A program made the position numbers and the translations under genes. The notes beneath the pieces are model-generated. The model saw nothing but the letters and a program-made list of their open reading frames with translations. It had not been told where the DNA came from and did not search any database. From NCBI GenBank assembly GCA_036272195.1, contig DATAZE010000028.1:114693-178692 (forward strand): a stretch of 64,000 nucleotides of DNA, in the 5' to 3' direction. Source of the DNA: DASXHY01 sp036272195. GTDB lineage: Bacteria > Verrucomicrobiota > Verrucomicrobiia > Limisphaerales > DASXHY01. This document shows, piece by piece, positions 41,366 to 50,708 of this stretch (its first letter is position 1; each line of letters starts with the position of its first letter).

Positions 41366-42614
41366 AAGCCGGAGTGAAGGTGATGGGTAAGGCAGTCATG
41401 CCGCGCAAAGCAAGATTCGTCCGCCACGCCAGTTTGGTTCCCGGCTCGAGCGCCCAATTTTGTAATTTGATCAATTCTTCGAAGGCCATGTGCGCTTCCA
41501 TGCGCGCGAGCGGTGCGCCGAAACAAAAATGGGCGCCCCAACCAAAGGCGAGATGCTTATTGTCCGATCGCGTCAAGTCCAGGCGATCGGGATCGGGGAA
41601 ACGTTCCGGATCACGGTTGCCGGCGCCGAGCACCGCAAAGACAGCCTGCTTCTTTTTAATCTGTTTGCCGCCGAGTTGTGTGTCCTGCGGCGCAATGCGC
41701 CCGGTGTATTGCGTGGGGCTTTCGTAGCGAAGCAATTCCTCAACAGCAGAAGGAACCAGCGCGGGATTGGCGCGCAATTTTTCCAACTCGGCGGGATTGC
41801 GCAATAGCGCCAGCACACCGTTGCCGAGCAAATTGGTGGTCGTTTCCTGCCCGCCGACCATCGTGATGATGCAGTTGGCGATGACTTCCTCCTCGGTCAA
41901 TCGGTCACCCTGGATTTCCGCGTTCTTCAACGAGCTCACCAGGCCCTCAGGCCGCAAGCGGTCGGACTTCATCGCGGCGCGGAAGTAGGCCGTCATCTCC
42001 TCCGTGCATTTCAGGATACGCTGGACGTGATCAGGGTTGTGCTGGAAATTACCGAGAATCTCAGCGAAATCTTGCGACCACAATTTCAACTGGCGATGGT
42101 CCTCGACGGGCACGCCAAGCATTTCGGCCGTGACGATGCAAGGCAACGGTTCGGCCAGGTCGGCAATCACGTTCATGCGGCCGGTGGACGCTACCGGTTT
42201 CAATAAGTCTTTGACGATTTCGCGGATGTGGCCGCGCAACATTTCGACTTTGGCCGGCGTAAAGGCAGCGGAGGCGAGACCGCGAATGCGAGTGTGTGCG
42301 GACGGATCCAGGAAAAGCATCTGCTTCACCATGACTTGCGCGACGGGGTTCAGCGCGGCCAGGCCCATCAAGGTGAGTTGCGCGGGCGTGGGAGTGCGTT
42401 CGGCGGAAAAATCACGCAACACGCGAATGATATCCTCGTAGCGCGTGACGACCCAGACGCGCAGCAGTGGATCCCAGTGAACGGGCGACTCGCTGCGAAG
42501 CCGATGATAGAGCGGATACGGATTGCCGAGCACCTCCGGATCCAGCAACGCCGCCAGACTGAGTGGCGGATTTTTCTTTGTGGAAATTGTCTCGGGAACA
42601 ACGGGGCTGGTCAT
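41361..42614 (-). CDS. Cytochrome P450
   Basis: A 417-residue bacterial class I P450. The haem-binding loop is FGWGAHFCFGAPLAR with the thiolate C364. The ExxR pair is E293 and R296 (VEELLRY), and the I-helix oxygen-binding region is MVGGQETTTNLL (252-263), with Gly-Gln-Glu-Thr-Thr. It starts 5 bases after an NRPS gene and ends the operon, so it probably oxidises a carrier-bound amino acid or the released peptide. No ferredoxin partner lies nearby. Confidence 0.93.
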   Translation of the reverse strand: MTSPVVPETISTKKNPPLSLAALLDPEVLGNPYPLYHRLRSESPVHWDPLLRVWVVTRYEDIIRVLRDFSAERTPTPAQLTLMGLAALNPVAQVMVKQMLFLDPSAHTRIRGLASAAFTPAKVEMLRGHIREIVKDLLKPVASTGRMNVIADLAEPLPCIVTAEMLGVPVEDHRQLKLWSQDFAEILGNFQHNPDHVQRILKCTEEMTAYFRAAMKSDRLRPEGLVSSLKNAEIQGDRLTEEEVIANCIITMVGGQETTTNLLGNGVLALLRNPAELEKLRANPALVPSAVEELLRYESPTQYTGRIAPQDTQLGGKQIKKKQAVFAVLGAGNRDPERFPDPDRLDLTRSDNKHLAFGWGAHFCFGAPLARMEAHMAFEELIKLQNWALEPGTKLAWRTNLALRGMTALPITFTPAS

Positions 42615-42619
42615 TGTGT

Positions 42620-44476
42620 TCAGAGTTGAGCCTTTTCAGCGAGGCCCAAAGTGCGCTGCACTTCCTCCTCGCTCATCGAGTCCAGTTTCGCGCACAAGAG
42701 GCGCTCGATCTCGGCGGATAGTTCCGCCACGCTCGGCGCTTCAAACACCGTGCGCAGGGACAATTCGACACCGAGGTTCTCACGCACGCGGGAAATGAGT
42801 TGAATGCCCAGCAACGAATGTCCTCCCAGTGAAAAGAAATTGGCTTCGACATCTACTTTTTCGACACCCAGCAATGGCGCAAGGATTCCGGCGACGGCCT
42901 GCTCAACCTCCGTGCGTGGGGCGTGAAAAACATCCTCGCCCAGGGTGTTGGAAGCGTCAGGCGCAGGCAGCGAGGCACGATCGATTTTGCCGTTCGGCGT
43001 GAGCGGCATCGCGTCCAGCGTGACATACATGGCAGGAACCATATACGTCGGCACGCGGGCACTGAGAAAATCACGCAACTCACTAACCGTGGTAATGCGA
43101 CCGGCGCGCGGAATAAAATACGTGATCAACCGGCTGTCGCCTTCCGCGATTTCGCGAGCGACAACGACGCTTTGCGAAACGGCCGGATGCTCATTAAGCG
43201 CGGCGACGATTTCATTTGGCTCGATGCGGAAACCGCGGATTTTAATTTGTTCATCGAACCGCCCAAGGAAAGCGATTTGGCCATCGGGCAGCGCCTGGGC
43301 GCTGTCGCCAGTTTTGAAAAAACGGCTGCTGGCGTCGCCATCGAATGGGTTCGGAAGAAATCGTTCCGCCGTCAACTCGGGGCGGTTGCGATAGCCGCGC
43401 GCGACGCCAGGGCCGCCAATATAAATTTCCCCCGGCGTGCCGGCGGGGACTTCGCGCATCGCCTCGTCCAAAATATAAACGCGGGTGTTGTCGATGGGCC
43501 GGCCGATGGACGGCAGGCGATTTTCCGTGCGTTGCGGCGAAACCAAACCGGAAGTGGCGACCACGGCGCATTCGGTGGGGCCGTAATTGTTGACCAGCAG
43601 GAATGGCAATCCCGCCGGTGGATAAAGATGCAGCGTATCGCCGCCGGTGAGCATCATGCGCAGGACGGCATTCGCGGGCCAGCGCAGCGCGAGCAACCGC
43701 TCGGCCATCGGCGTGGGGACAAAACTGATCGTGATGTTTTGAGTGACGAGCCAGGATTGAAAAGCTTCCGGGTCCTTGAGTTTTTCCTCATCGGGCACAT
43801 GCAAACTCGCGCCGGCGGTGAGATAAGGCCAGATTTCCCAAACGGCGGCATCGAAGCCAACGCGCGCCACGCAACTCGCGCGATCAAACGCAATCACCTT
43901 GAAGGCGTTTTGATGCCACGCAACAAGATTGGATAAACTCTCGTGCGTGATCTCAACGCCCTTGGGCGTGCCGGTGGAACCGGAAGTGTAAATAACGTAG
44001 GCGAGAGTTTTGGGGCCAATGGGAGTCCGTGGTTTGGAAACCTGCTCTGAGTCGTGCCGCCCGCGCTCCGTCAAGCAGCCCATTTCATCGATGGCAATTA
44101 CCTGCCGGCCGCCGCTGGACATTTTTTCCGTGAGAGATTTTTCCGTGACCACCACGGAGACGCCCGCGTCGCCGAACATGAAATTCAAGCGCGCTTCCGG
44201 CTCAGTCGGATCAAGCGGCAGATAAGCGCCGCCGGCTTTGAAGATGGCAAGGGCGCCCACGAGCATCGCGGGTGAGCGGGGCACGCACAGGCCGACGACA
44301 ATTTCCGGCCCGACCCCGTGCGCGCGCAGGTGCGCCGCCAGTTCATCGGCGAGGTGGCTGAGTTCGCAAAAGGTTAATTGTCCACGGCTCGACTCCACCG
44401 CGATTCCATCCGGATCGCGTTCGACCTGCCGTTCGAATAAATGAAGCACATTTGGAAGGTTAGGCTGGCCGTTCAT
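42620..44476 (-). CDS. NRPS protein, A-T (probable loading module)
   Basis: A 618-residue non-ribosomal peptide synthetase with an adenylation domain and a carrier domain. Adenylation motifs are YVIYTSGSTGTPKGVEITH (A3), GFDAAVWEIW (A4, with D and A at the first specificity positions and W at the third), NNYGPTECAV (A5) and PLTPNGKIDRASLP (A10, lysine). The carrier motif is FFSLGGHSLLGIQL with the phosphopantetheine serine at 554. There is no condensation domain, so it fits an initiation module. Its ATG overlaps the preceding NRPS stop (44473-44476). Amino acid specificity was not predicted. Confidence 0.92.
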   Translation of the reverse strand: MNGQPNLPNVLHLFERQVERDPDGIAVESSRGQLTFCELSHLADELAAHLRAHGVGPEIVVGLCVPRSPAMLVGALAIFKAGGAYLPLDPTEPEARLNFMFGDAGVSVVVTEKSLTEKMSSGGRQVIAIDEMGCLTERGRHDSEQVSKPRTPIGPKTLAYVIYTSGSTGTPKGVEITHESLSNLVAWHQNAFKVIAFDRASCVARVGFDAAVWEIWPYLTAGASLHVPDEEKLKDPEAFQSWLVTQNITISFVPTPMAERLLALRWPANAVLRMMLTGGDTLHLYPPAGLPFLLVNNYGPTECAVVATSGLVSPQRTENRLPSIGRPIDNTRVYILDEAMREVPAGTPGEIYIGGPGVARGYRNRPELTAERFLPNPFDGDASSRFFKTGDSAQALPDGQIAFLGRFDEQIKIRGFRIEPNEIVAALNEHPAVSQSVVVAREIAEGDSRLITYFIPRAGRITTVSELRDFLSARVPTYMVPAMYVTLDAMPLTPNGKIDRASLPAPDASNTLGEDVFHAPRTEVEQAVAGILAPLLGVEKVDVEANFFSLGGHSLLGIQLISRVRENLGVELSLRTVFEAPSVAELSAEIERLLCAKLDSMSEEEVQRTLGLAEKAQL

Positions 44477-47400
44477 AATCTTTCTCCTGATTCAACCTGT
44501 TGCAATAATGACTCCACCTCAGAGTCGGAAAGTTCATCCAGCCTGTTCAACAATTCCCAGGCCTGCTCCGGCGAGAGACGCGGACGCGGCAATGGCGGAG
44601 CGATTTCCGGCGCCGGCTGTTGTTGTTTGCGTTCGAGAATGGCCGCAAGTTCGGCAATGGTCGGCGCTTCAAAAATATTTCGCAGGGAAAGTTCCGCCTG
44701 AAATTCCTTCCGCACGCGCGTCATCAATTGCATCGCGAGGAGCGAATGGCCGCCAATTTCGAAGAAGTCGTCATCGATGCCAATTTCCGATTGAGGCAGG
44801 AGATCACGCCAGATTTTGGCGAGTGTTTCCTCAGTGGGCGTGCGCGGGGGAGTGAAAGCCTGCTCGGGCCGGTCACAGCCGGACGCCGGTGCGGGCATGG
44901 CCGGGCGATTGATTTTGCCGTTGGGAGTCAGCGGGAATTTGTCCAGCACCACAAACGCCGTGGGCATCATGTAGTCCGGCAATTTCTTTCGCAGAAACGC
45001 CTGGAGGATTCCGGCCTCGGGCGACGGATGGGCGGACCGGATCAAATAAGCCACGAGACATTTTTGCCGGCGCTCGTCTTCGCGAAGGACCACCACGGCG
45101 TCGCGCACGTTTGGAAATTGACGCAAGACGGATTCGATTTCGCCCAAATCAATGCGGTGGCCGCGAAGCTTGACCTGAAAATCGTTACGGCCAAGGCATT
45201 CGATGGTTCCGTCCGTTCGATAGCAGGCAATATCGCCCGTTTTGTAAAGGCGCCCCGTGGTAGACGGACAGCTCGGTCTGATCGAGGAGGGTTCGGGAAT
45301 AAACTTTTCCTCGGTGAGTTGAGGGCGGTTCAAATAACCGCGCGCCACGCCTTCGCCGCCAATGTGCAATTCGCCGGGGACGCCGACAGGAACGGGCTGC
45401 AAATGAGAATCGAGCAGATAGATTTGCGTGTTCGCAATCGGACGGCCAATGGAGATGGGGCCAGTTCCCGGGGTGATTTTTGCGAGGGTCGACCAAATGG
45501 TGGTTTCGGTGGGACCGTAAAGGTTCCAAAGCTCCCCCGCCCGTTCCAGTAATTTATCCGCCAATTCACGCGACAGCGCCTCGCCGCCGCAAAGAACTTT
45601 CATGCGGCGATCGCCAAACCAATCGGCCTCCACCAGAAATTGCCAGAATGATGGCGTGGCCTGCATAACTGTAGCCCGGCTGGCACGAATCAACGCTTTC
45701 ATCTTCTCGGCGTCATGGATGTCGTCAGAGCTGCCCAGGACGAGACGCGCGCCCACAGTCAGCGGGAGAAAAATTTCCAGGGCAGCGATGTCAAATGAGA
45801 TGCTGGTCACGGACAACAACGTGTCCGCCGCAGTCATGCCGGGTTCGCGACGCATCGAGTAAAGAAAATTCACGACGGCGCGATGCGGAATTTGCACGCC
45901 CTTGGGCCAACCGGTCGAGCCGGAGGTGTAAATGACGTACGCGAGATTTTCAGGCGTCGTTTCGACGGACAGATCCGATTCATCTTCTTCCGAGATAAGC
46001 CGCCAGTCAGTATCGAGACAGATGGCGCGAATGTTTTTTGTCAGTTCACCGAGGCGTTCTTTTTCGGCTTCGCGAGTGAGAAGCAGCGAGGCCTTGCTGT
46101 CTTCGAGCATGAACCGCAACCGGTCGGCGGGAAACGACGGGTCCAGCGGCACGTAGGCCGCGCCGGCTTTGAGCGTTCCCAGCAGCGCCACGAGCATTTC
46201 GAGCGAGCGCTCCATGCTGACAGCGACCAGGCTGTCGGGTCCGACACCGAGAAATTTCAAATGATGCGCCAATTGATTCGCGCGCCAATTGAGTTCCTCA
46301 TAAGTGAACGATTCGATCCCAAAAACAGCAGCGACAGACTTCGGCGTAGCGGCAGCTTGCGCGGCGAAAAGATCGTGGACGCATTCACCGCGCGGAAAAT
46401 CCGCAGCGGTTTGGTTCCATTCGACCAGCATCTGCCCGCGCTCCTCGTCCGTAAGCAGCGGGATTTCCGAGAGACATTGATCGGGATTGGAGGCGATGGC
46501 TTCGAGCAATTTCTGATAATGCGCAAGCATCCGCCGAACGGTGGCCGCTTCAAACAACTCCGTGTTGAACTCTGCACAGCAATCCAGACCCGAAGCGCCT
46601 TTTACAATCGTGAAGGTCAGGTCGAACTTGGCCGTGCCGGAATCGAGCGGAAACGCGGAGGTCGCGAGGCCGGGCAATTTCAAATTGTCCGACAATTCGT
46701 CCTGCAGGGCGAACATGACCTGGATCAGCGGCGAATAACTCGCGCTGCGCTGCGGCTGCAATTCCTCCACGAGTTTTTCAAAGGGCAATTCCTGATGCGC
46801 GAGCGCTTCGAGAACGGTGGTTTGGGTGCGGTGCAGCAATTCGAAAAATCCCGGGTTGCCGTCCACTTTCGTTCGCAACACCAGCATGTTAACGAACAGA
46901 CCGACGACCTTTTCCAGACACGCGCGCGTGCGGCCAGCCACTGGCGATCCCACCACGATGTCCTCCTGACCAGTGTAGCGGTGGATGAGCGTTTGAAACG
47001 CCGCGAGCAAAATCATGAAGGGAGTGAAACCGCCGCTCTGGCCGAGCAGGTTCAACTTTTCGCTCAAGGTCGGCGGAAGCCGCAGCCATTCGCACGCACC
47101 GCGAAATGTTTGCGAGGCCGGGCGGGAATGGTCGGCGGGCAATTCCAACACGGCGGGAACGCCTTCCAACTGCTTGCGCCAATACGCCAGTTGCTTTTCC
47201 AAAGCCTCGCCGCGCAAAGCGTCCTTTTGCCAGACCGCAAAATCGCCATATTGAATCGCAGGTTCCGGCAACTCCGGTTTGCGGTTTGCAATAATTGCGT
47301 CGTAGGCAGCGGCGACTTCATTGCAAAACACGCGCCAGGACCAATCGTCAGACGCGATGTGATGCATGAGCACGAAAAAAATCCATTCCTGCTCTTCCAT

Positions 47401-47904
47401 GCGCACCAGCGCGCTCCGGACCATAAGGTCGCGGGACAAATCGAAAGGGCGTTTGGCCTCAACTTCGAGCACGCGCCGAGCCTCAGCCTCGCGTTGCGCG
47501 GCGGGAAATTCGCGGAGATCGATGGCCAGCATCGGCACGGCACGGGGAGCGTCGATGATTTGTCCGGATTCCTGCGCGGTGAAACGAGTGCGCAAAGCTT
47601 CGTGCCGTGCTACGACAAGATCCATGGCCTGCTGGAGGGCCTGCGGATTCAGCGCGCCGCGCAAGCGCGAAGCGATCGGCATGTTGTAGAGCGGACTACC
47701 GGGCTCCAACTGGTTGAAGAACCAAATTCGTTGTTGTTCGACCGAGAGGGGCACCGGAGCCGCGCCTTGCCGACGCGGAATGGATTTTTCAGTCGCATTG
47801 CCGGCACTTGCGCCGCCGCCACGAAGCCATTTCGCAAGCAACGCTTGTTTGGCGGTGGAAAGGCCGGCGGATTGCGCCGATGCGGTGGTGGCATCCGTGC
47901 TCAT
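44473..47904 (-). CDS. NRPS protein, C-A-T (elongation module)
   Basis: A 1143-residue synthetase. Residues ~50-490 are a condensation domain with LSVEQQRIWFFNQLEPGSP (C1) and HHIASDDW (181-188, active-site HHxxxD; the usual following G is D). Residues ~510-1000 are an adenylation domain: YVIYTSGSTGWPKGVQIPHR, SISFDIAALEIFLPL, LYGPTETTIWST, and PLTPNGKINRPAMP. The carrier motif is DDFFEIGGHSLLAMQL with serine 1054. A short acidic tail LSDSEVESLLQQ after the carrier resembles the tail of the partner NRPS. No thioesterase, reductase or epimerase domain is present. It is first in the operon NRPS-NRPS-P450. Confidence 0.95.
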   Translation of the reverse strand: MSTDATTASAQSAGLSTAKQALLAKWLRGGGASAGNATEKSIPRRQGAAPVPLSVEQQRIWFFNQLEPGSPLYNMPIASRLRGALNPQALQQAMDLVVARHEALRTRFTAQESGQIIDAPRAVPMLAIDLREFPAAQREAEARRVLEVEAKRPFDLSRDLMVRSALVRMEEQEWIFFVLMHHIASDDWSWRVFCNEVAAAYDAIIANRKPELPEPAIQYGDFAVWQKDALRGEALEKQLAYWRKQLEGVPAVLELPADHSRPASQTFRGACEWLRLPPTLSEKLNLLGQSGGFTPFMILLAAFQTLIHRYTGQEDIVVGSPVAGRTRACLEKVVGLFVNMLVLRTKVDGNPGFFELLHRTQTTVLEALAHQELPFEKLVEELQPQRSASYSPLIQVMFALQDELSDNLKLPGLATSAFPLDSGTAKFDLTFTIVKGASGLDCCAEFNTELFEAATVRRMLAHYQKLLEAIASNPDQCLSEIPLLTDEERGQMLVEWNQTAADFPRGECVHDLFAAQAAATPKSVAAVFGIESFTYEELNWRANQLAHHLKFLGVGPDSLVAVSMERSLEMLVALLGTLKAGAAYVPLDPSFPADRLRFMLEDSKASLLLTREAEKERLGELTKNIRAICLDTDWRLISEEDESDLSVETTPENLAYVIYTSGSTGWPKGVQIPHRAVVNFLYSMRREPGMTAADTLLSVTSISFDIAALEIFLPLTVGARLVLGSSDDIHDAEKMKALIRASRATVMQATPSFWQFLVEADWFGDRRMKVLCGGEALSRELADKLLERAGELWNLYGPTETTIWSTLAKITPGTGPISIGRPIANTQIYLLDSHLQPVPVGVPGELHIGGEGVARGYLNRPQLTEEKFIPEPSSIRPSCPSTTGRLYKTGDIACYRTDGTIECLGRNDFQVKLRGHRIDLGEIESVLRQFPNVRDAVVVLREDERRQKCLVAYLIRSAHPSPEAGILQAFLRKKLPDYMMPTAFVVLDKFPLTPNGKINRPAMPAPASGCDRPEQAFTPPRTPTEETLAKIWRDLLPQSEIGIDDDFFEIGGHSLLAMQLMTRVRKEFQAELSLRNIFEAPTIAELAAILERKQQQPAPEIAPPLPRPRLSPEQAWELLNRLDELSDSEVESLLQQVESGERL

Positions 47905-48028
47905 TTATCGTCTTATGAGCGCTATCGTGGGCGTATTGCCCCGGTATCGCTATGGAGTGAAAAACCCAGAAAGGTGTGTAGGACGTTCTAGGGGGAAATT
48001 ATTTCCGCCCGGGTAAGAGAGCGTGGAG

Positions 48029-48116
48029 GGGCGCCAAATCAGTTAAATAGGTTAAATAAGAAGGTGGCTGCATGCTTCAACAACCATTTAACTAATTTAA
48101 CCTATTTAGCCCTTTA
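48029..48116. repeat. Inverted repeat GTTAAATAGGTTAAAT upstream of the NRPS operon
   Basis: GTTAAATAGGTTAAAT and ATTTAACCTATTTAGC flank a centre with GCTGCATGC, and CATTTAACTAATTTAACC adds a partial direct repeat. The region separates the KDPG aldolase stop from the NRPS start. It may terminate the aldolase transcript. Confidence 0.6.
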
Positions 48117-48121
48117 CCCCA

Positions 48122-48775
48122 TCACCCTCTCGCCCGCGCCTTGGCAACAATTTCCAGTGCCGCTTTGCAACGAGCGAGGACATCAGCCCATTTGCCTCCG
48201 GCGAGGTCCTCTTTTTTGGCGATCCAGGTGCCGCCGACGGCTGCGACCGTATCGAGCTTGAGGTAGGATTCCAAATTCGCCGGATTCACGCCGCCAGTCG
48301 GCATGAAGCGGATGCCGGTATGTTTGTAAGGGGCTGAAAGCGCTTCGAGCATGCCCACGCCACCGTTTGATTCAGCAGGGAAAAATTTCAGGAACTTGCA
48401 GCCCAGTGACAGGCCGAGCTCGATATCGCTCGGCGTGGCGACACCGGGCACGAACGGCAGACCGATCGCCTGTGACTGTTTTACAGTCTGCGGATTCAAG
48501 CCGGGCGCAACGGCGAAGGCCGCGCCGCTGGTTTTGGCGGCTTCGAGATTCGCGGCGGTGAGGACCGTGCCGGCGCCGACGATAAGCTGCGGGCGTTCCT
48601 TTGCAATTCTGCGAATGACTTCCGCCGCGGCAGCAGTGCGAAAGGTGATTTCCACCACCGGTAAGCCCCCAGCGATGAGCGCGTCCGCCAACGGAATGGC
48701 GGCTTCAGCGTTCTCGATGGCGATGACGGGAACGACGCCCAGTTGGGCAATGCGACTGAAAATCTCTTCTGACAT
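48122..48775 (-). CDS. eda: 2-keto-3-deoxy-6-phosphogluconate aldolase-like protein
   Basis: A 217-residue class I aldolase of the KDPG/KHG family, which splits 2-keto-3-deoxy-6-phosphogluconate (or 4-hydroxy-2-oxoglutarate) to pyruvate plus an aldehyde. Motifs are GVVPVIAIENAEAAIPLADA, PVVEITFRT (catalytic Glu), IVGAGTVLTAANLEAAKTSG, CKFLKFFPAESNGG (Schiff-base lysine) and RFMPTGGVN. It stands alone, without edd or a sugar kinase nearby, so the exact substrate is open. Confidence 0.92.
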   Translation of the reverse strand: MSEEIFSRIAQLGVVPVIAIENAEAAIPLADALIAGGLPVVEITFRTAAAAEVIRRIAKERPQLIVGAGTVLTAANLEAAKTSGAAFAVAPGLNPQTVKQSQAIGLPFVPGVATPSDIELGLSLGCKFLKFFPAESNGGVGMLEALSAPYKHTGIRFMPTGGVNPANLESYLKLDTVAAVGGTWIAKKEDLAGGKWADVLARCKAALEIVAKARARG

Positions 48776-49129
48776 AAGGGCGTGCGAGTGTGGTTGGATT
48801 TGGCAGAACGGGCGAGGAAATTTTTAAATCCCGGAGAAATGCACCGGTTCAACTGTAATTATTCACACGATTTTTAACGCAAAGACGCAAAGGTGCGAAA
48901 GCGCCAAGGTTTCGAATCGTTTTCGGTCGCGTGCAAAAAGCAGATTTTTTGGGTGGGCGTGTTTTCGATTTTGCCGTTTCCGCTTTGCGCTCTTGCATTA
49001 ATATTCCAGTGCATGGACACGTCTCAGCCGAAAATGATAATAATTGACTGGCAACCGCCGGCCTCGTGACCGTTGTAAAGGGAGAGCAAAAGGCTTTTCA
49101 AGTGGGGGAATTTCATTTTTACTCCGCCC
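48776..49129. other. Divergent intergenic region with an AACGCAAAGACGC repeat
   Basis: About 350 bases between the divergent aldolase and TolB-like genes. At 48871-48910 it holds TTTTTAACGCAAAGACGCAA followed by GGTGCGAAAGCGCC, a copy of the outer repeat at 32802. No gene or clear promoter consensus was identified. Confidence 0.5.
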
Positions 49130-50644
49130 ATGAAGAACCCCGTCAGACTTCTTGCCATCCACATCGGCTTCGTATTGCTCACTTGCGCATGTTTTTCCTC
49201 GCGAGCGGCGGATTCCTCCTCGCCGAATCTCGGAATTTTCTCGAAGCAAGCGGACGTCGGCGACGTGGCCAAACCGGGTGCAGTGGCATTCGATTCCAAA
49301 AAAGGCGAATACACCATCGCGGGCGGGGGCGGAAATATCTGGGGCACAAATGACGCGTTCCATTTTGTGTGGAAGCAAATGCCGGGCGATTTTGTCTTAA
49401 CGGCGAACGTCCGGTTCATCGGCACGAATGGAGATCCGCATCGCAAAGCGTGTTTGTTCGCGCGGCAATCACTTGCGCCCGGCTCTGCTTACGCGGACGT
49501 GGCGGTGCACGGCGTGGGACTGACGTCCTTGCAACATCGCGGGGTAGACAACGGCGCGACGCACGAAATACGCTCGGAAATTTCCGCGCCAACGCGAGTC
49601 CGATTGGAAAAACGCGGTGATTATTTTTCAATTTGGGTGGCCGCGCCCGGCGAGCAGTTGAAACTCGACGGTGGTTATCTAAGTATACCGATGAAGGGAG
49701 ATCTTTATGTGGGCCTCGGGGTTTGTGCCCATAATAACAGCACCACGAGCATAGCCGTTTTTTCCGAGGTCGAACTCACCCCCCTGCCCTCCTCCACCGC
49801 ACAACCGGCGCTGGAATGCACTTTGGAGACGGTGAATCTCGCTTTGTCCGATCGCGCCGTGGTTTATCACACTCGCAATCATATCGAGGCGCCGAATTGG
49901 TCCCGCGATGGAAAATCGTTTTATTTTAATACCTCCGGCAGCATCTACCAATTGCCGGTCACTGGCGGAAAGCCTGAATTGCTCGACACGCCACCGGCCT
50001 TTTCCTGCAACAACGACCACGGCATTTCACCGGATGGAACGCAACTCGCCATCAGCGACGGCTCGCAAGGCGATAAACAATCACGCGTTTACATCGTGCC
50101 GATCGCCGGCGGCCCGGCCCGGCAAATCACGCCGCTCGGGCCGTCGTATTGGCACGGCTGGTCGCCGGATGGCCAGACGCTGGCGTATTGCGCGGAACGC
50201 AACGGCGAATTTGACGTTTACACGATGCCAGTGACCGGCGGCGCGGAGACGCGTTTGACCACCGTTACCGGACTGGACGACGGCCCGGATTACTCGCCGG
50301 ACGGAAAATACATTTATTTCAATTCGGTACGAACCGGCCTCATGCAAATCTGGCGCATGAAACCGGACGGTTCGGACCAGGAACAAATTACGTCAGACGA
50401 TTACAATAATTGGTTTGCACATCCCTCTCCGGATGGAAAATGGATCGTATTTCTCTCCTATGACAAAAGCGTGACCGGACACCCGGCGAACCAGGACGTT
50501 ACCCTGCGGCTGATGTCGCTGGCGGACAAAAAAATTCGTGTGCTCACCAAGCTTTTCGGCGGGCAAGGAACGATCAATGTGCCTTCATGGTCGCCGGACA
50601 GTTCACAATTGGCATTCGTGAGTTACCAGTTGGTTTATCCCTAA
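49130..50644 (+). CDS. Secreted DUF1349-like plus TolB/PD40 beta-propeller protein
   Basis: A 504-residue exported protein. The signal peptide is VRLLAIHIGFVLLTCACFSS, with cleavage likely near RAA-DSS. Residues ~35-225 resemble a DUF1349-type beta-sandwich (DAFHFVWKQMPGDFVLTANV, GDPHRKACLFARQSLAPGSA, YFSIWVAAPGEQLKLDGG). Residues ~240-504 are WD40-like PD40 blades as in TolB: APNWSRDGKSFYFNTSG, GISPDGTQLAISDGS, YWHGWSPDGQTLAYCAERNG, DDGPDYSPDGKYIYFNS. Unlike TolB it has no obvious partner Tol genes, and such proteins are often linked to glycan or protein binding outside the cell. Confidence 0.85.
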   Translation: MKNPVRLLAIHIGFVLLTCACFSSRAADSSSPNLGIFSKQADVGDVAKPGAVAFDSKKGEYTIAGGGGNIWGTNDAFHFVWKQMPGDFVLTANVRFIGTNGDPHRKACLFARQSLAPGSAYADVAVHGVGLTSLQHRGVDNGATHEIRSEISAPTRVRLEKRGDYFSIWVAAPGEQLKLDGGYLSIPMKGDLYVGLGVCAHNNSTTSIAVFSEVELTPLPSSTAQPALECTLETVNLALSDRAVVYHTRNHIEAPNWSRDGKSFYFNTSGSIYQLPVTGGKPELLDTPPAFSCNNDHGISPDGTQLAISDGSQGDKQSRVYIVPIAGGPARQITPLGPSYWHGWSPDGQTLAYCAERNGEFDVYTMPVTGGAETRLTTVTGLDDGPDYSPDGKYIYFNSVRTGLMQIWRMKPDGSDQEQITSDDYNNWFAHPSPDGKWIVFLSYDKSVTGHPANQDVTLRLMSLADKKIRVLTKLFGGQGTINVPSWSPDSSQLAFVSYQLVYP

Positions 50645-50708
50645 GCGGGCACCCAGTTTGGGGTTGAATAATTGTCACCTTTCCGGCATCAGCGGCATTT
50701 AAGAATAG

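Noticed and set aside
45883..47991. A 702-codon open frame on the plus strand opposite the NRPS gene
   Set aside because: The NRPS motifs on the minus strand are complete; the antisense product is Arg/His-rich without domain structure.
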